A stretch of 39,920 nucleotides of DNA from Acidimicrobiaceae bacterium (GTDB taxonomy: Bacteria; Actinomycetota; Acidimicrobiia; Acidimicrobiales; MedAcidi-G1). The position numbers were made by a program, and so were the translations under genes. The stretch lies in the NCBI GenBank assembly GCA_002726315.1, contig PBSS01000047.1:1-39920 (forward strand), written 5' to 3'. Below are positions 25,566 through 34,034 of this stretch, one piece after another (the stretch's first letter is position 1; each line of letters starts with the position of its first letter). Under the pieces are notes generated by a model, which worked only from the letters and a program-made list of their open reading frames with translations, had not been told where the DNA came from and made no database searches.

Positions 25566-26189
25566 TCAGTGGCCATTCCCCGCATCTAGTCCACTAGCAA
25601 CGTGCCTTCTACCCTCAAGGGCCCTCCCCAGAGTCAGTTCGTCGGCATACTCAAGGTCCCCGCCAACTGGAAGGCCACTGGCGATCCTGGTCACCTCCAC
25701 ACCAAGTGGTCCGAGCAGACGAGCTAGGTACATAGCCGTCGCCTCCCCTTCGATATTCGGGTTGGTCGCCAGAATCACCTCGGTAACCGACTCCTGTTCC
25801 AAGCGACCCAGTAACTCGACAATCTTCAACTGATCGGGACCAACCCCGTCAATCGGACTGATGGCACCACCAAGTACGTGGTACCTGCCATGAAACCCAC
25901 CTGTACGTTCTAGAGCCACGATGTCGCGTGGCTCCTCGACCACGCAAAGCACGCCAGGCTCACGGCGATCGTCAGAACAGATCAAACACATCGGTTCTTC
26001 ACTGATATTGAAGCACCTTTCACAGAAGCGAATACGATCCTTCATCTCGCTGATCGCATCAGTCAGTCGCGTAGCGTCCTCTGCAGGAGACTTGAGTATG
26101 TGAAACGCCAACCTCTGGGCTGACTTGGGACCGATCCCGGGGAGCCGACCGAGTTCATCAATCACCTTCTGGACGGCATCGGCGTACAC
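25566..26189 (-). CDS. recR: Recombination mediator protein RecR
   Basis: RecR of 207 residues, which with RecO/RecF loads RecA at single-stranded gaps. It shows the N-terminal helix-hairpin-helix [20 protein letters not shown] (residues 13-32), the zinc finger [16 protein letters not shown] near 56-71, and the Toprim domain from [18 protein letters not shown] through [16 protein letters not shown] and [17 protein letters not shown] to a C-terminal [20 protein letters not shown] segment (shown as GLPVGG...DELTLGRAL). The start is GTG 26187-26189. It follows dnaX by 46 bases on the same strand. The small ybaB/ebfC gene that commonly lies between dnaX and recR is missing here. Confidence 0.95.
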   Translation of the reverse strand: MYADAVQKVIDELGRLPGIGPKSAQRLAFHILKSPAEDATRLTDAISEMKDRIRFCERCFNISEEPMCLICSDDRREPGVLCVVEEPRDIVALERTGGFHGRYHVLGGAISPIDGVGPDQLKIVELLGRLEQESVTEVILATNPNIEGEATAMYLARLLGPLGVEVTRIASGLPVGGDLEYADELTLGRALEGRRHVASGLDAGNGH

Positions 26190-26235
26190 GGCCCTCAGCC
26201 CTCTGTCCTAGATCTGGAACTGGTCATGACGTAAC

Positions 26236-27972
26236 TCACGTCGGATCTACCAGGGAGGCCCCCGGAAATGCCTGGGTCAACTTCTCCACCGCTGACCCAT
26301 CGGAGGCATCGGCATCGACGAGTTGGTCAGGATCAACTACCTCATAGTCGACATCGGCAGCACCGCCAGAAACTGGCTTCGCCGGGGACATTTTCTTTCC
26401 AGAAGAACCCTGAGTGTCGTCGACGGTCAGAACTACCGGCACGGGAACTCCAAATCTGGTTGCAAGCGCCGACTCGACATCGCCAACAAGTTCCACACAG
26501 CGGCGCCGATGCGCCTCGTTGGGCAGGGCCATCACAGCAGACCCATCCTGGACGGCCACGAACCGTGCAGCCGAAAATCTGGCACGAGCCTTTTTCGGTA
26601 GCATGTCGATGAGATCATCACCCCAGGCCAGAACCAGATCATCGCGGTTGGGGAGGTCTCCGGGTGGTACTGACTCATGATCTTGCACAGAGGTCGACTC
26701 CCGATCCGAGGATGTGCCTGCCGGTTCCGGAACCGGAACGGGTGGTGGGGTTGCAGCCTTACCTGCGAGCGTGGCTCGCGCCCTCGCCGCCGGACCCGAA
26801 GCAGATGGTGCAGGTGGATGAGGAGGTGGAACGGAAGATGTCGCCTTCGGCGGCCCGGCCTCTGCGAGGGCCTTCTCCAACTTTTCGATCCTCCGCGTCA
26901 GGGCCTCTATGGCCGCCAAGTCACCACCACCGGACGAGCCAGATGAAGTCAACCTGACCAATGCAACTTCTAGGTCAACACGCGGATCGGGAGCACGGCG
27001 CATAGCCACCAAAGCCAAACCGAGGGTCTCGAGGGCACCAGTGATTGTCGCCGGACCTACTCGGTCAGCAAAGGCCTTGGCACGATCCCGGTCAGCATCG
27101 GCCAACTGGCTGGGTGGAACACCCATTGCGACCAAGAAGGCCTCACGCAGGGCTCCCAACAGCGCCTCGCCAATAACTCGCGGCTCACGCCCCCGACCAA
27201 TACCAGCAGCGAGAGCACCAAGAGCTGCTCCGGAATCGCCTTCAGCAAGGGCAGTTAGGAGGTCAGCAACGGTTGTCTCGTCAGTGGTCACCCCACCGGC
27301 GAGGACCCTGTCCAGTGCAGAAAGCGCATCGCGTGCTGAGCCACGAGCAGCCCTAACGGCATGGGCCATTCCTTCCTCATCAACCTCCAAACAGGCTTCG
27401 GCCACCACGTCGGCCACCAGCGAACCGAGGGTCTCAGCCGAAAGGAGACTTAACTCCAGGTGTTGGGTCCGACTCCGGATTGTCTCCACCACCTTGTGGG
27501 GTTCCGTCGTAGCCAAGACAAAGACAACGTGTTCAGGTGGTTCTTCGAGAGTCTTGAGTAGGGCGTTCTCGGCACCAGATGTAAGCATGTGCACCTCGTC
27601 GAGTAAGTACACCTTGGTACGGCCCGGCGTTCCGAGGGCTACCTTGCCCAACAGGTCACGCATATCGTCAACCTTGTTGTTAGAGGCCGCATCCAGTTCA
27701 TGCAAATCAAATGAGGTTCCAGTCTCAACCGCCAGACAAGGCTCGCATTGACAACAAGGTTCACCATCCACCGGAGCGACACAGTTAAGGGCCTTGGCGA
27801 GAATGCGAGCAGCAGTCGTCTTACCGGTACCACGGGGGCCACTGAGGAGGTAGGCATGTTGCACCCGTCCTTCACGTACTGCGTTGCATAGAGCAGCAAC
27901 GACATGTTCCTGGCCTCTGATCTCGGCGAAGCGCTGAGGGCGGAAACGACGGTAGAGCGACGTGTACTCCAT
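26236..27972 (-). CDS. dnaX: DNA polymerase III subunit gamma/tau
   Basis: Clamp-loader ATPase of 578 residues. The AAA+ module shows SLYRRFRPQRFAEIRGQEHV at the N-terminus, the Walker A motif LLSGPRGTGKTTAARILAK (about residues 42-60), a zinc-binding region around CVAPVDGEPCCQCEPCLAV, Walker B with KVYLLDEVHMLT near 120, FVLATTEPHKVVETIRSR (sensor 1) and the following helical lid. Domain III continues to about 350; then a Pro/Ala-rich linker (about 370-430) and a tau-like C-terminal domain follow. I see no convincing A-rich slippery site for a gamma frameshift. The gene begins 49 bases after tRNA-Ser(GGA) and is followed by recR, the usual order. It may share a transcript with the tRNA. Confidence 0.95.
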   Translation of the reverse strand: MEYTSLYRRFRPQRFAEIRGQEHVVAALCNAVREGRVQHAYLLSGPRGTGKTTAARILAKALNCVAPVDGEPCCQCEPCLAVETGTSFDLHELDAASNNKVDDMRDLLGKVALGTPGRTKVYLLDEVHMLTSGAENALLKTLEEPPEHVVFVLATTEPHKVVETIRSRTQHLELSLLSAETLGSLVADVVAEACLEVDEEGMAHAVRAARGSARDALSALDRVLAGGVTTDETTVADLLTALAEGDSGAALGALAAGIGRGREPRVIGEALLGALREAFLVAMGVPPSQLADADRDRAKAFADRVGPATITGALETLGLALVAMRRAPDPRVDLEVALVRLTSSGSSGGGDLAAIEALTRRIEKLEKALAEAGPPKATSSVPPPHPPAPSASGPAARARATLAGKAATPPPVPVPEPAGTSSDRESTSVQDHESVPPGDLPNRDDLVLAWGDDLIDMLPKKARARFSAARFVAVQDGSAVMALPNEAHRRRCVELVGDVESALATRFGVPVPVVLTVDDTQGSSGKKMSPAKPVSGGAADVDYEVVDPDQLVDADASDGSAVEKLTQAFPGASLVDPT

Positions 27973-28021
27973 ACCTGACCGAGCCTACAGCCGTACCACA
28001 ACACGGTCAGTTGGCGATCAG

Positions 28022-28108
28022 CGGAGGGAGTGGGATTCGAACCCACGGTGACTGTGAGGCCACACACGCGTTCCAGGCGTGCCGAATCGTCCGCTCTCGC
28101 ATCCCTCC
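28022..28108 (-). tRNA. tRNA-Ser (anticodon GGA)
   Basis: A complete class II tRNA reads on the minus strand. The acceptor stem GGAGGGA/TCCCTCC is perfect, the anticodon arm is CACGC-CTGGAAC-GCGTG with anticodon GGA, a long variable arm follows, and the T arm GTGGGTTCGAATCCCAC is canonical. The discriminator is G, and CCA is not encoded. It reads UCC and UCU serine codons. It lies directly upstream of dnaX. Confidence 0.95.
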
Positions 28109-28136
28109 CGGATCCCGCCCATGGGCTGGATCCGGG
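28107..28136. repeat. 30-base near-perfect palindrome at the 5' edge of tRNA-Ser(GGA)
   Basis: CCCGGATCC (28107-28115) pairs with GGATCCGGG (28128-28136), and the centre GCCC-AT-GGGC is itself palindromic, leaving only one mismatched pair. The arm overlaps the first two bases of the tRNA and lies between the divergent tRNA-Ser and SRP RNA genes. It may be a terminator, a tRNA 5'-leader processing structure or a protein-binding site. Confidence 0.55.
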
Positions 28137-28145
28137 CGACAAGGG

Positions 28146-28151
28146 TATCGT
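28146..28151 (+). promoter_or_regulatory. Possible -10 element of the SRP RNA gene
   Basis: TATCGT lies seven bases before the expected 5' end of the SRP RNA. No good -35 element is visible because the expected place falls in the palindrome. Confidence 0.3.
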
Positions 28152-28157
28152 TACCTC

Positions 28158-28295
28158 ACACCCGTTCTGGAGTGTGGCGGTCGGGTCCTGTGCGACCGGG
28201 ACCCGTGAACCGGGTCAGGGCCGGAAGGCAGCAGCCCTCAGCGGAAACCCCGGAGTGCCGCAGACCACCTGGCCGCCACTCTCGAGGGCGGGTGT
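28158..28295 (+). ncRNA. ffs: Signal recognition particle RNA (small bacterial type)
   Basis: The conserved SRP domain IV core reads GGGTCAGGGCCGGAAGG then CAGCAGCCC, the tetraloop/asymmetric-loop region bound by Ffh. The 5' and 3' sides pair: ACACCCG (28158-28164) with CGGGTGT (28289-28295), and further in AGTGTGGCGG with CCGCCACTCT. The molecule works with Ffh and FtsY in co-translational targeting to the membrane. Ends are inferred from the stem, so they may shift by a few bases. The tadA-ffs-dnaX-recR neighbourhood is a recognised arrangement. Confidence 0.9.
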
Positions 28296-28326
28296 TACCC
28301 ATGCTTGGGGGCCTATCGTCAACAAG

Positions 28327-28806
28327 ATGGACCTAGTACCAGACGAGCCGACAATGCCATCAGACGACGACCTGATGGAATCAGCCCTTGTCGAGGCCCG
28401 AAGAGCCAGCAAGCTCGGGGAGGTACCGGTCGGAGCGGTAGTCGTAGCAGGTGGGCAGATCGTGGCCAGGCGCCACAACGAACGTGAAGCCACCATAGAT
28501 CCAACGGCACATGCCGAGGTACTCGCGCTACGAGATGCCGCAGCCAAGTTGGGGTCATGGCGTCTCGAAGATGCAACCCTCGTTGTGACCCTTGAGCCTT
28601 GCCCGCTCTGTGCTGGAGCCGCCTGGGCATCTCGCATAAGTCGAGTCGTGTGGGGAGCCCCCAACCCAGAGGCGGGTGCGCTGGGATCGCTGTACCACCT
28701 GGGGTCTGATCCCAGACTGAACCACGAATTTCGCGTCACCGCAGGTATCCGTGAAGACGAATGCGTGGCCGTGCTGAAGGAGTTCTTCGACCAACGACGA
28801 AACTGA
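28327..28806 (+). CDS. tadA: tRNA-specific adenosine deaminase (TadA)
   Basis: Zinc deaminase of 159 residues that converts the wobble adenosine of tRNA-Arg(ACG) to inosine. It carries the cytidine-deaminase-type motifs: GEVPVGAVVV near 31-40, the catalytic PTAHAEVLALRDAA (His62, Glu64), SWRLEDATLVVTLEPCPLCAGA with zinc cysteines 92 and 95, and SRISRVVWGAPNPEAGALGS. Start ATG 28327 is the first after the SRP RNA; ATG 28354 is an alternative, and neither has a strong ribosome site. The frame also runs back through the SRP RNA and tRNA, but that part is not protein. It lies between ffs and tRNA-Ser(CGA) on the plus strand. Confidence 0.93.
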   Translation: MDLVPDEPTMPSDDDLMESALVEARRASKLGEVPVGAVVVAGGQIVARRHNEREATIDPTAHAEVLALRDAAAKLGSWRLEDATLVVTLEPCPLCAGAAWASRISRVVWGAPNPEAGALGSLYHLGSDPRLNHEFRVTAGIREDECVAVLKEFFDQRRN

Positions 28807-28856
28807 CCTCAAACTACCGGTTGGCCCCCTTCTGGGCCCTCGTTAGCCTCGCAAGT

Positions 28857-28946
28857 GGAAGGTTGCCAGAGCGGACGAATGGGGCGGCCTCGAAAGCCGT
28901 TGTGGCCTCCGGGTCACCGTGGGTTCGAATCCCACACCTTCCGCCA
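28857..28946 (+). tRNA. tRNA-Ser (anticodon CGA), CCA encoded
   Basis: A complete class II tRNA: acceptor GGAAGGT/ACCTTCC, anticodon arm GCGGC-CTCGAAA-GCCGT with anticodon CGA, a long variable arm, and T arm GTGGGTTCGAATCCCAC. Discriminator G at 28943 is followed by genomic CCA (28944-28946). It reads UCG serine codons. The molybdoenzyme gene ends 11 bases downstream on the other strand. Confidence 0.95.
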
Positions 28947-28957
28947 TCCTCTCACGG

Positions 28958-31780
28958 CTAGTCGTCGTCCAGGGCTTCGCCATTGTGGCGATATGCGGTC
29001 GCGCGAGGCTTCACCGGACGTGCGAACCAGAGGGGCCTACGCAAGCCGTCAGGACCAGGGCCCGGACGGGTATTGGCCATCCACTCCTCAAACACGGCAT
29101 GTGAAGCGTTTGTGTCAACCACGACATCGCCGTATGCATCACCGTCCTCCGCAGGCCCCACTGTCACCCGCTGCAGCCAGCAATGCATACCACTGACCGG
29201 ATCCGGTTGGACCGGGAATGTCAGATTCTGATGAACGCCAGTGTCTGACCACCAGATGCGTCCGGTGTCAGGGTCGTCGCTCTCGTAGGGCTCATGACCG
29301 TGGTCGCGTCGGAGGCGCCACCTACCATCCTCATCAAAGTCGATCGATGCCTTACCGGCGCCCCAGGACCGAGCTTTGTCCTCATCGAGGTGCCACCTCC
29401 CCATATGGTGACTCGCTGCAACTACCCCAGGACGGATTCCCTCAGTCTTCCAAGTTCCGATAACAAAGTGTCCGATCCGTGTGGTGATGCGGGCCAAGCC
29501 GTTGTCAGCAATACCCAGTTTTTCGGCATCCTCCGGGTGTACCCAGAGTGGGTGACGATGACTGATCTCATTTAGCCACTTGCTGTTAGCTGACCTAGTG
29601 TGGATCAGAGTCGGGATCCGGAAGGTTGGTACCAAGATGCGTTCACCGGCAACAAAGTTCAGGTCCTCCCAGTGCACCTGGCTCTTGATGAAAGTCGGCA
29701 TCGAGTACTCGGGCCAACCCCAATCTTTCATGGTCTCGGAGTAGAACTCCAGCTTCTTGGAGGGTGTAGGAAATCCAAACCTGGCCTTTCCATCAATGTC
29801 AACTGCCGTTGAACCATCACCAATGAATGGCATGTGCCCGGTGATGTCTTCGAGGGATCCGTACATGCCGGCTGTTCCAGGTCGACGGTAAACGCCTGCT
29901 TCATCAAGGGTGGTTCCCACCAGATCAGCATCAGCGATCAATCTTTCGTGAACCTCGTACTGATCACCAGAGATGGCAAATGCACCTTTTCGACGCATGT
30001 ACTCGAGGGCACTCATTTCCTCATCGTTAGCCGCCTCGGGCAGCCCGGGGACAGAGTTTTCAAAAAGCAGCCTGTAGTACTCGTCAATCGGGAGAGGTTT
30101 TCCCGGCTCCTCCCTGCTCTCGAACTGGCTGCGGATCCCCAATGAACCATCGGGGTCGATTCGCCATGAGAGGTCAATCCAGAACTCCTGTTCCTCCCAC
30201 ACCTCGCCAGGGTTGGTCTCATAGGTCCGATCAACGCTCTGACCTTCCATCTCGGCGTGGCGGCGCAGCACAGGCTGGCGGAACCCGACCCACCGACCGG
30301 AATGGGTCTCGAAACTCGCCACGTCATGGCGTTCCGATGAGACACCCATGGGAAGCACATAGTCGGCGAACCACGCCGACTCATTCCATGTCGGGGTGAG
30401 GGCGACATGACAGCCGACCTTGCTGGGGTCCTGGAGAACCTCAAGCCAAGTAAACCCGTCGGGGTTGGTCCAGAGAGGGTTGTACACACGCGTGAAGTAG
30501 GTGTCGATATAGCCGCGCCCCGACTTTAGGAAGTGGGGCAGTAGGATCGACATCTCATGGTGAGCCAAGGGGAACTCGTCAGGCCATGACATCTCGTTCC
30601 AACGCCCCTGGGGCTCGGGATGGATCGGAGTTACAGGTATAAACTTGTTCCAGCCGTTGGCGTTGGTTCCGCCCACGGTTCCGACGCTGCCAGTCAGCAC
30701 GTTGAGGAACTGGAGACACCTTGACACTTGCCATCCACCCAAGTTTCCAGCTGATGCTGCCCGCCAGGTGTGGGAAGCAAACCTCCCGAGACCTTCACCA
30801 ATGATGCTGGCAACCTCTCGAATGACGAGCTCATCTATGCCACAGACGCGTGCTGCCTCTTTCGGTGTGTAATCGGCGTACTGGTCGAGTAAGGCAACCT
30901 CGACGTTGTCGAACACGGGTTCCAAGTCAGGGCGAGTAGCCGTCAAAAAGGTCTCCCAGTTGACCCAACGCTGGAAGAAATCTCGATCCCAGGTACCAAC
31001 CTCAACAAGCAGTCGGGCGATTGATAGGAGCAGGAACGCCTCGGTGCCAGGCCATGCCGATAGCCAATGGTCGGCCTGTGACGCCGTGTTGGAGAGGCGC
31101 GGATCGATACAGATTATCTTCGCCCCGGCTTCACGACCCTCCATGATCCGCTGGGCGTGAGGGTTGAAATAGTGGCCGGCCTCCAAGTGGGAGGAGATGA
31201 GGAAGATGACCTTGGCATTGGCGAAGTCGGCTGACGGTCGATCGAGGCCCATCCAGGTGGCGTAGCCCACTCGGGCCCCACTTGAACAGATGTTTGTGTG
31301 ACTGTTGTGGCCATCGATCCCCCACGAATGTAGGACTCTCTCCATGTAGGAGTCATCTCCCGTCCGACCCACGTGGTACATCACCTCGTCGTGTCGGTCC
31401 TGGCGGAAGGCGTCTCCGATCCGGTTGCCGATCTCATCAAGGGCCTGATCCCAGGAAATGCGTTCCCAGAGCCCATCACCACGGCCACCTATCCGCTTCA
31501 TCGGATGGAGGATCCGTTCGGGATCATCAACCTGATTGATGGTGGCCGGCCCTTTGGCGCAGTTGCGGCCCCGACTGGCAGGATGCACGGGGTTACCTTC
31601 GAACTTGGCGACCTTTCCTGTGTCCTTATCGACATATGCCAGCAGGCCACAGTTGGCTTCACAGTTAAAACAGGTTGTGGGTACTAGACGAAACCTGCGT
31701 CTTACCCTGTCGGGCCATGCCTGTGCATCGAGAGCATTGTGATCATCCCAGTGCCCTTCGGGTGGGTAGGCCGTCAGCAT
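28958..31780 (-). CDS. Molybdopterin oxidoreductase, catalytic subunit (DMSO reductase superfamily)
   Basis: Large Mo/W-bis-MGD enzyme of 940 residues. The N-terminal 4Fe-4S motif is CFNCEANC then NCAKG (Cys37, 40, 44, 74). The cofactor domains follow: LWERISWDQALDEIG, a possible metal-ligand cysteine in HTNICSSGARVGY (Cys165), VIFLISSHLEAGHYF, GAKIICIDPRLSNTA, WPGTEAFLLLSIARLL, and a C-terminal molydopterin-dinucleotide-binding domain (about 700-830) with LVPTFRIPTLIHTRSANS and WVHPEDAEKLGI. There is no Tat or Sec signal, so the enzyme should be cytoplasmic or inward facing. Start ATG 31778-31780 has GAGGG just upstream; the longer frame to 31846 overlaps the anchor gene. It is encoded immediately after its fused electron-transfer/anchor partner. 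The substrate cannot be deduced; the group includes reductases and dehydrogenases for S, Se, As and N compounds. Confidence 0.88.
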   Translation of the reverse strand: MLTAYPPEGHWDDHNALDAQAWPDRVRRRFRLVPTTCFNCEANCGLLAYVDKDTGKVAKFEGNPVHPASRGRNCAKGPATINQVDDPERILHPMKRIGGRGDGLWERISWDQALDEIGNRIGDAFRQDRHDEVMYHVGRTGDDSYMERVLHSWGIDGHNSHTNICSSGARVGYATWMGLDRPSADFANAKVIFLISSHLEAGHYFNPHAQRIMEGREAGAKIICIDPRLSNTASQADHWLSAWPGTEAFLLLSIARLLVEVGTWDRDFFQRWVNWETFLTATRPDLEPVFDNVEVALLDQYADYTPKEAARVCGIDELVIREVASIIGEGLGRFASHTWRAASAGNLGGWQVSRCLQFLNVLTGSVGTVGGTNANGWNKFIPVTPIHPEPQGRWNEMSWPDEFPLAHHEMSILLPHFLKSGRGYIDTYFTRVYNPLWTNPDGFTWLEVLQDPSKVGCHVALTPTWNESAWFADYVLPMGVSSERHDVASFETHSGRWVGFRQPVLRRHAEMEGQSVDRTYETNPGEVWEEQEFWIDLSWRIDPDGSLGIRSQFESREEPGKPLPIDEYYRLLFENSVPGLPEAANDEEMSALEYMRRKGAFAISGDQYEVHERLIADADLVGTTLDEAGVYRRPGTAGMYGSLEDITGHMPFIGDGSTAVDIDGKARFGFPTPSKKLEFYSETMKDWGWPEYSMPTFIKSQVHWEDLNFVAGERILVPTFRIPTLIHTRSANSKWLNEISHRHPLWVHPEDAEKLGIADNGLARITTRIGHFVIGTWKTEGIRPGVVAASHHMGRWHLDEDKARSWGAGKASIDFDEDGRWRLRRDHGHEPYESDDPDTGRIWWSDTGVHQNLTFPVQPDPVSGMHCWLQRVTVGPAEDGDAYGDVVVDTNASHAVFEEWMANTRPGPGPDGLRRPLWFARPVKPRATAYRHNGEALDDD

Positions 31781-31799
31781 GTTCGCCCTCTGGACTCGT

Positions 31800-33338
31800 T
31801 CATGACAACGGCACCGACTGACCGGCACGGACGTAGGCATCCTCATAAGCGAACATACCCACCATGGCAGAGAGCCCGGCTAAGGCAGCAATGACGGTGC
31901 TGGAATCGGTGAACTGGGCAACGATCAGGAGTAAACAAGGGAGTACTAGGCCGGCTACCAACCAGGTCTGGAACCTATGTCTCTGGTCTCCATGGGTCAG
32001 CTCAGCGAGTGCCATCGTCACATGCCGCGAGTGGTGGCCATGCAAATCGACTGCAATCAGGATTCCGTTGAGCACGAGCGCCGTTAAGAACACCCGCAGG
32101 ACCAAACTGGCCTCGGGAACCTCCATGAACAGGCCCAGTACCGAATAGGTTGCCCCGCCAGCCACAACTGCTTGGGCCAGCAGAACTGGGAGTAGCAGGG
32201 ATTCTTGCCAAAGGTCGCGACCTTCGCACTGCCCGAACAGGAAGGCCGTGTATCCGGCCGTACTCAAGGCCAAGATGACCGTCGGTACGGCCAAGAAAGG
32301 AAACACGCCACTAACACCGATGAGACCCACCACCCACCATGCAACGAGGGAGACAGCGAAGCCCGTCAGGATGTATGCACCCTTGACTAGCCACGACGAC
32401 CAGTTACCTCTGGTAACTAGGTAGTGGAAGCGGCTCGGTTGCTTCAGGTCATCAACTAAGAGAATGCCCGTGGCCAGAAGGAATGCCCCAGCAACCATCG
32501 GTGAGACCATGCCCACCACTGCCTGTTCTCCACCATGACCCATGAGGACCAGTAGGACTGCCATGAGCATCACACCAGCTGCAGCAGCCTTGGTGACCAG
32601 GTAGCCCGACACCATCGAGCCCCAGGTGGCCGGGTGCCTGGTCGTGTAAACGGTCCGGCCCATTTCTTGACCATCAGACCGGTCCGGTGCTGCACCCAAT
32701 GAGACCGGGGAAGGTGATGGATGGGAGTCCATCGTGTCGGACCAGATCATGCCGTCTGAACCGATCATTGACCCCAGTGGATCTAGCAATGTCGGGTCGG
32801 CACTCTTATAAATGAGCCCGGGGTTGGTGTTCTGCTCGGGCGACCGGACCGATCCGTTACCAGATGAGTGCAGGAATGAAATCTCAGATTCAGGGTCGTC
32901 AAGGTTGCTCACCCTGATGGCCCGTGTGGGACACACGATCACGCATGCTGGCTCAAGGCCTTCGGTTACTCGGTGGTTGCAGAAATTGCACTTGTGCGCA
33001 GTCGAGGTAGCTGGGTTGATGTAGATGGCGTCGTAAGGACACGCTTGCATACACCCCTTGCAGCCGATGCAGTTGGCGTCGTTGAAGTCAACCACGCCGT
33101 TATCGGCCCGGAAGAGAGCAGAAGTGGGACAGATCTCCATGCACGGTGCGCTCTGGCAGTGGTTGCAACGCATCACCAAGAAGGATCGGTTCGTGTTGGG
33201 AAACACACCGGTCTCTACGTACTTGAGCCAGGTCCGGTTGACCCCGAGGGGTACGTCGTGCTCGCTCTTGCATGCCACTGTGCAGGCATGGCAGCCGATG
33301 CAGGTACCTGAGTCCAGCACGAATCCCAGTCGTGTCAA
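31800..33338 (-). CDS. Fused four-cluster ferredoxin and NrfD/DmsC-type membrane anchor
   Basis: Protein of 512 residues joining two usually separate subunits. Residues 1-180 form an electron-transfer domain with four cysteine groups: CIGCHACTVACKSEH, CNHCQSAPCMEICP, CIGCKGCMQACP and CNFCNHRVTEGLEPACVIVCP (given here in two parts, CNFCNHRVTEGLEPAC and VIVCP), enough for four 4Fe-4S clusters as in PsrB/DmsB. A linker (about 185-250) leads to eight hydrophobic helices (about 260-505) of the DmsC/NrfD quinone-anchor type. Electrons would pass between the quinone pool and the catalytic subunit encoded next. The TTG at 33336-33338 gives the expected MTRLGFVLDS start; the longer frame to 33401 overlaps tetR. 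It lies 23 bases after the tetR stop and 19 before the catalytic gene on the same strand. Confidence 0.85.
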   Translation of the reverse strand: MTRLGFVLDSGTCIGCHACTVACKSEHDVPLGVNRTWLKYVETGVFPNTNRSFLVMRCNHCQSAPCMEICPTSALFRADNGVVDFNDANCIGCKGCMQACPYDAIYINPATSTAHKCNFCNHRVTEGLEPACVIVCPTRAIRVSNLDDPESEISFLHSSGNGSVRSPEQNTNPGLIYKSADPTLLDPLGSMIGSDGMIWSDTMDSHPSPSPVSLGAAPDRSDGQEMGRTVYTTRHPATWGSMVSGYLVTKAAAAGVMLMAVLLVLMGHGGEQAVVGMVSPMVAGAFLLATGILLVDDLKQPSRFHYLVTRGNWSSWLVKGAYILTGFAVSLVAWWVVGLIGVSGVFPFLAVPTVILALSTAGYTAFLFGQCEGRDLWQESLLLPVLLAQAVVAGGATYSVLGLFMEVPEASLVLRVFLTALVLNGILIAVDLHGHHSRHVTMALAELTHGDQRHRFQTWLVAGLVLPCLLLIVAQFTDSSTVIAALAGLSAMVGMFAYEDAYVRAGQSVPLS

Positions 33339-33361
33339 CGTGCTCGCCTGGTCTTTGTCTC

Positions 33362-33937
33362 TCAGACCCTGGTGCTGCACAGAGCATGGATGCCAGCGCA
33401 CAAGAGGTCGAGCAGGTGCTCAAAGGTGTCTTCGGGGTCGAGGGAGTGCGGGTGGCCGTCTCCAGATTCAAGGTGGGCGAAGCCGTGAAAAGCACTCCGT
33501 AGGGAGCGGGCAACGTGCACCTTCTCTTCATCATTGAGGCCGTAGGCCGCAAGGGCTTGTGCCAAGACTTGCACTACTCGTTCCACGGCAGCCTCTAGCT
33601 CTGGATCACCAGCGCATGGGTACCTGTCGGTTGCTGTGTATTGGCCGGGGTGGTCTCTCACCACACCGCGCCAGGCAGCACCCATGGCACGTACGGCGTC
33701 ATCACCCGCAAGGCCGACAGCAGCATCTACGAGACGGCCAGCGATGATCTCGCGACCCCTCAGACCAAGGGCCCTAACCAGCGCTTGGTAGCCGTCCACG
33801 TGGCGGTAGAGCGCAGGTTGGCACACGCCCAACTCTGCGGCGACTCTTGTGAGGGTGAGTGCCTCAAAGCCCTCGGTGTCGACTAGCTGGGCAGCACAAT
33901 CAACAACTTGCACCGTGTCCAGAGTCTGGCCTCTCAC
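33362..33937 (-). CDS. TetR-family transcriptional regulator
   Basis: Regulator of 191 residues. The N-terminal helix-turn-helix (about 10-55) reads VVDCAAQLVDTEGFEALTL, TRVAAELGVCQPALYRHVDG, the usual TetR pattern. The C-terminal domain has the WRG...HPGQY segment near 90-100 and a helical tail of the TetR_C_33/WHG type, which binds an unknown small ligand. Start is as given, from a GTG or ATG at 33935-33937. It is the first gene of a minus-strand run with the molybdoenzyme genes, so it probably controls them and itself. A small inverted repeat lies upstream. Confidence 0.88.
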   Translation of the reverse strand: MRGQTLDTVQVVDCAAQLVDTEGFEALTLTRVAAELGVCQPALYRHVDGYQALVRALGLRGREIIAGRLVDAAVGLAGDDAVRAMGAAWRGVVRDHPGQYTATDRYPCAGDPELEAAVERVVQVLAQALAAYGLNDEEKVHVARSLRSAFHGFAHLESGDGHPHSLDPEDTFEHLLDLLCAGIHALCSTRV

Positions 33938-33970
33938 AGGTTCACACTAGCGTTAGGCTCACTCACGTTT

Positions 33971-33989
33971 AAGTTATGGTAGACAACTT
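33971..33989. promoter_or_regulatory. Possible TetR operator
   Basis: AAGTT-N9-AACTT is a 19-base inverted repeat 33 bases upstream of the tetR start codon. Size and place suit a TetR-type operator, but the arms are only five bases long. Confidence 0.3.
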
Positions 33990-34034
33990 TTCGTGAATGC
34001 ACACTGACTGATCCTCTTCTAATGGATCCGACTC

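Noticed and set aside
26909-27751. 280-codon plus-strand frame inside dnaX
   Set aside because: It is antisense to a certain dnaX coding region and rich in Arg, Ser and Ala, as expected for a shadow frame.
26236-27972. Programmed frameshift in dnaX for a gamma product
   Set aside because: No A-rich slippery heptamer followed by a hairpin was found at a suitable place; only a short AAGAAAATG near the 3' end, too late to make gamma.
28030-28326. N-terminal extension of the tadA frame through tRNA-Ser and SRP RNA
   Set aside because: The bases form two RNA genes, and the tadA domain starts after them.
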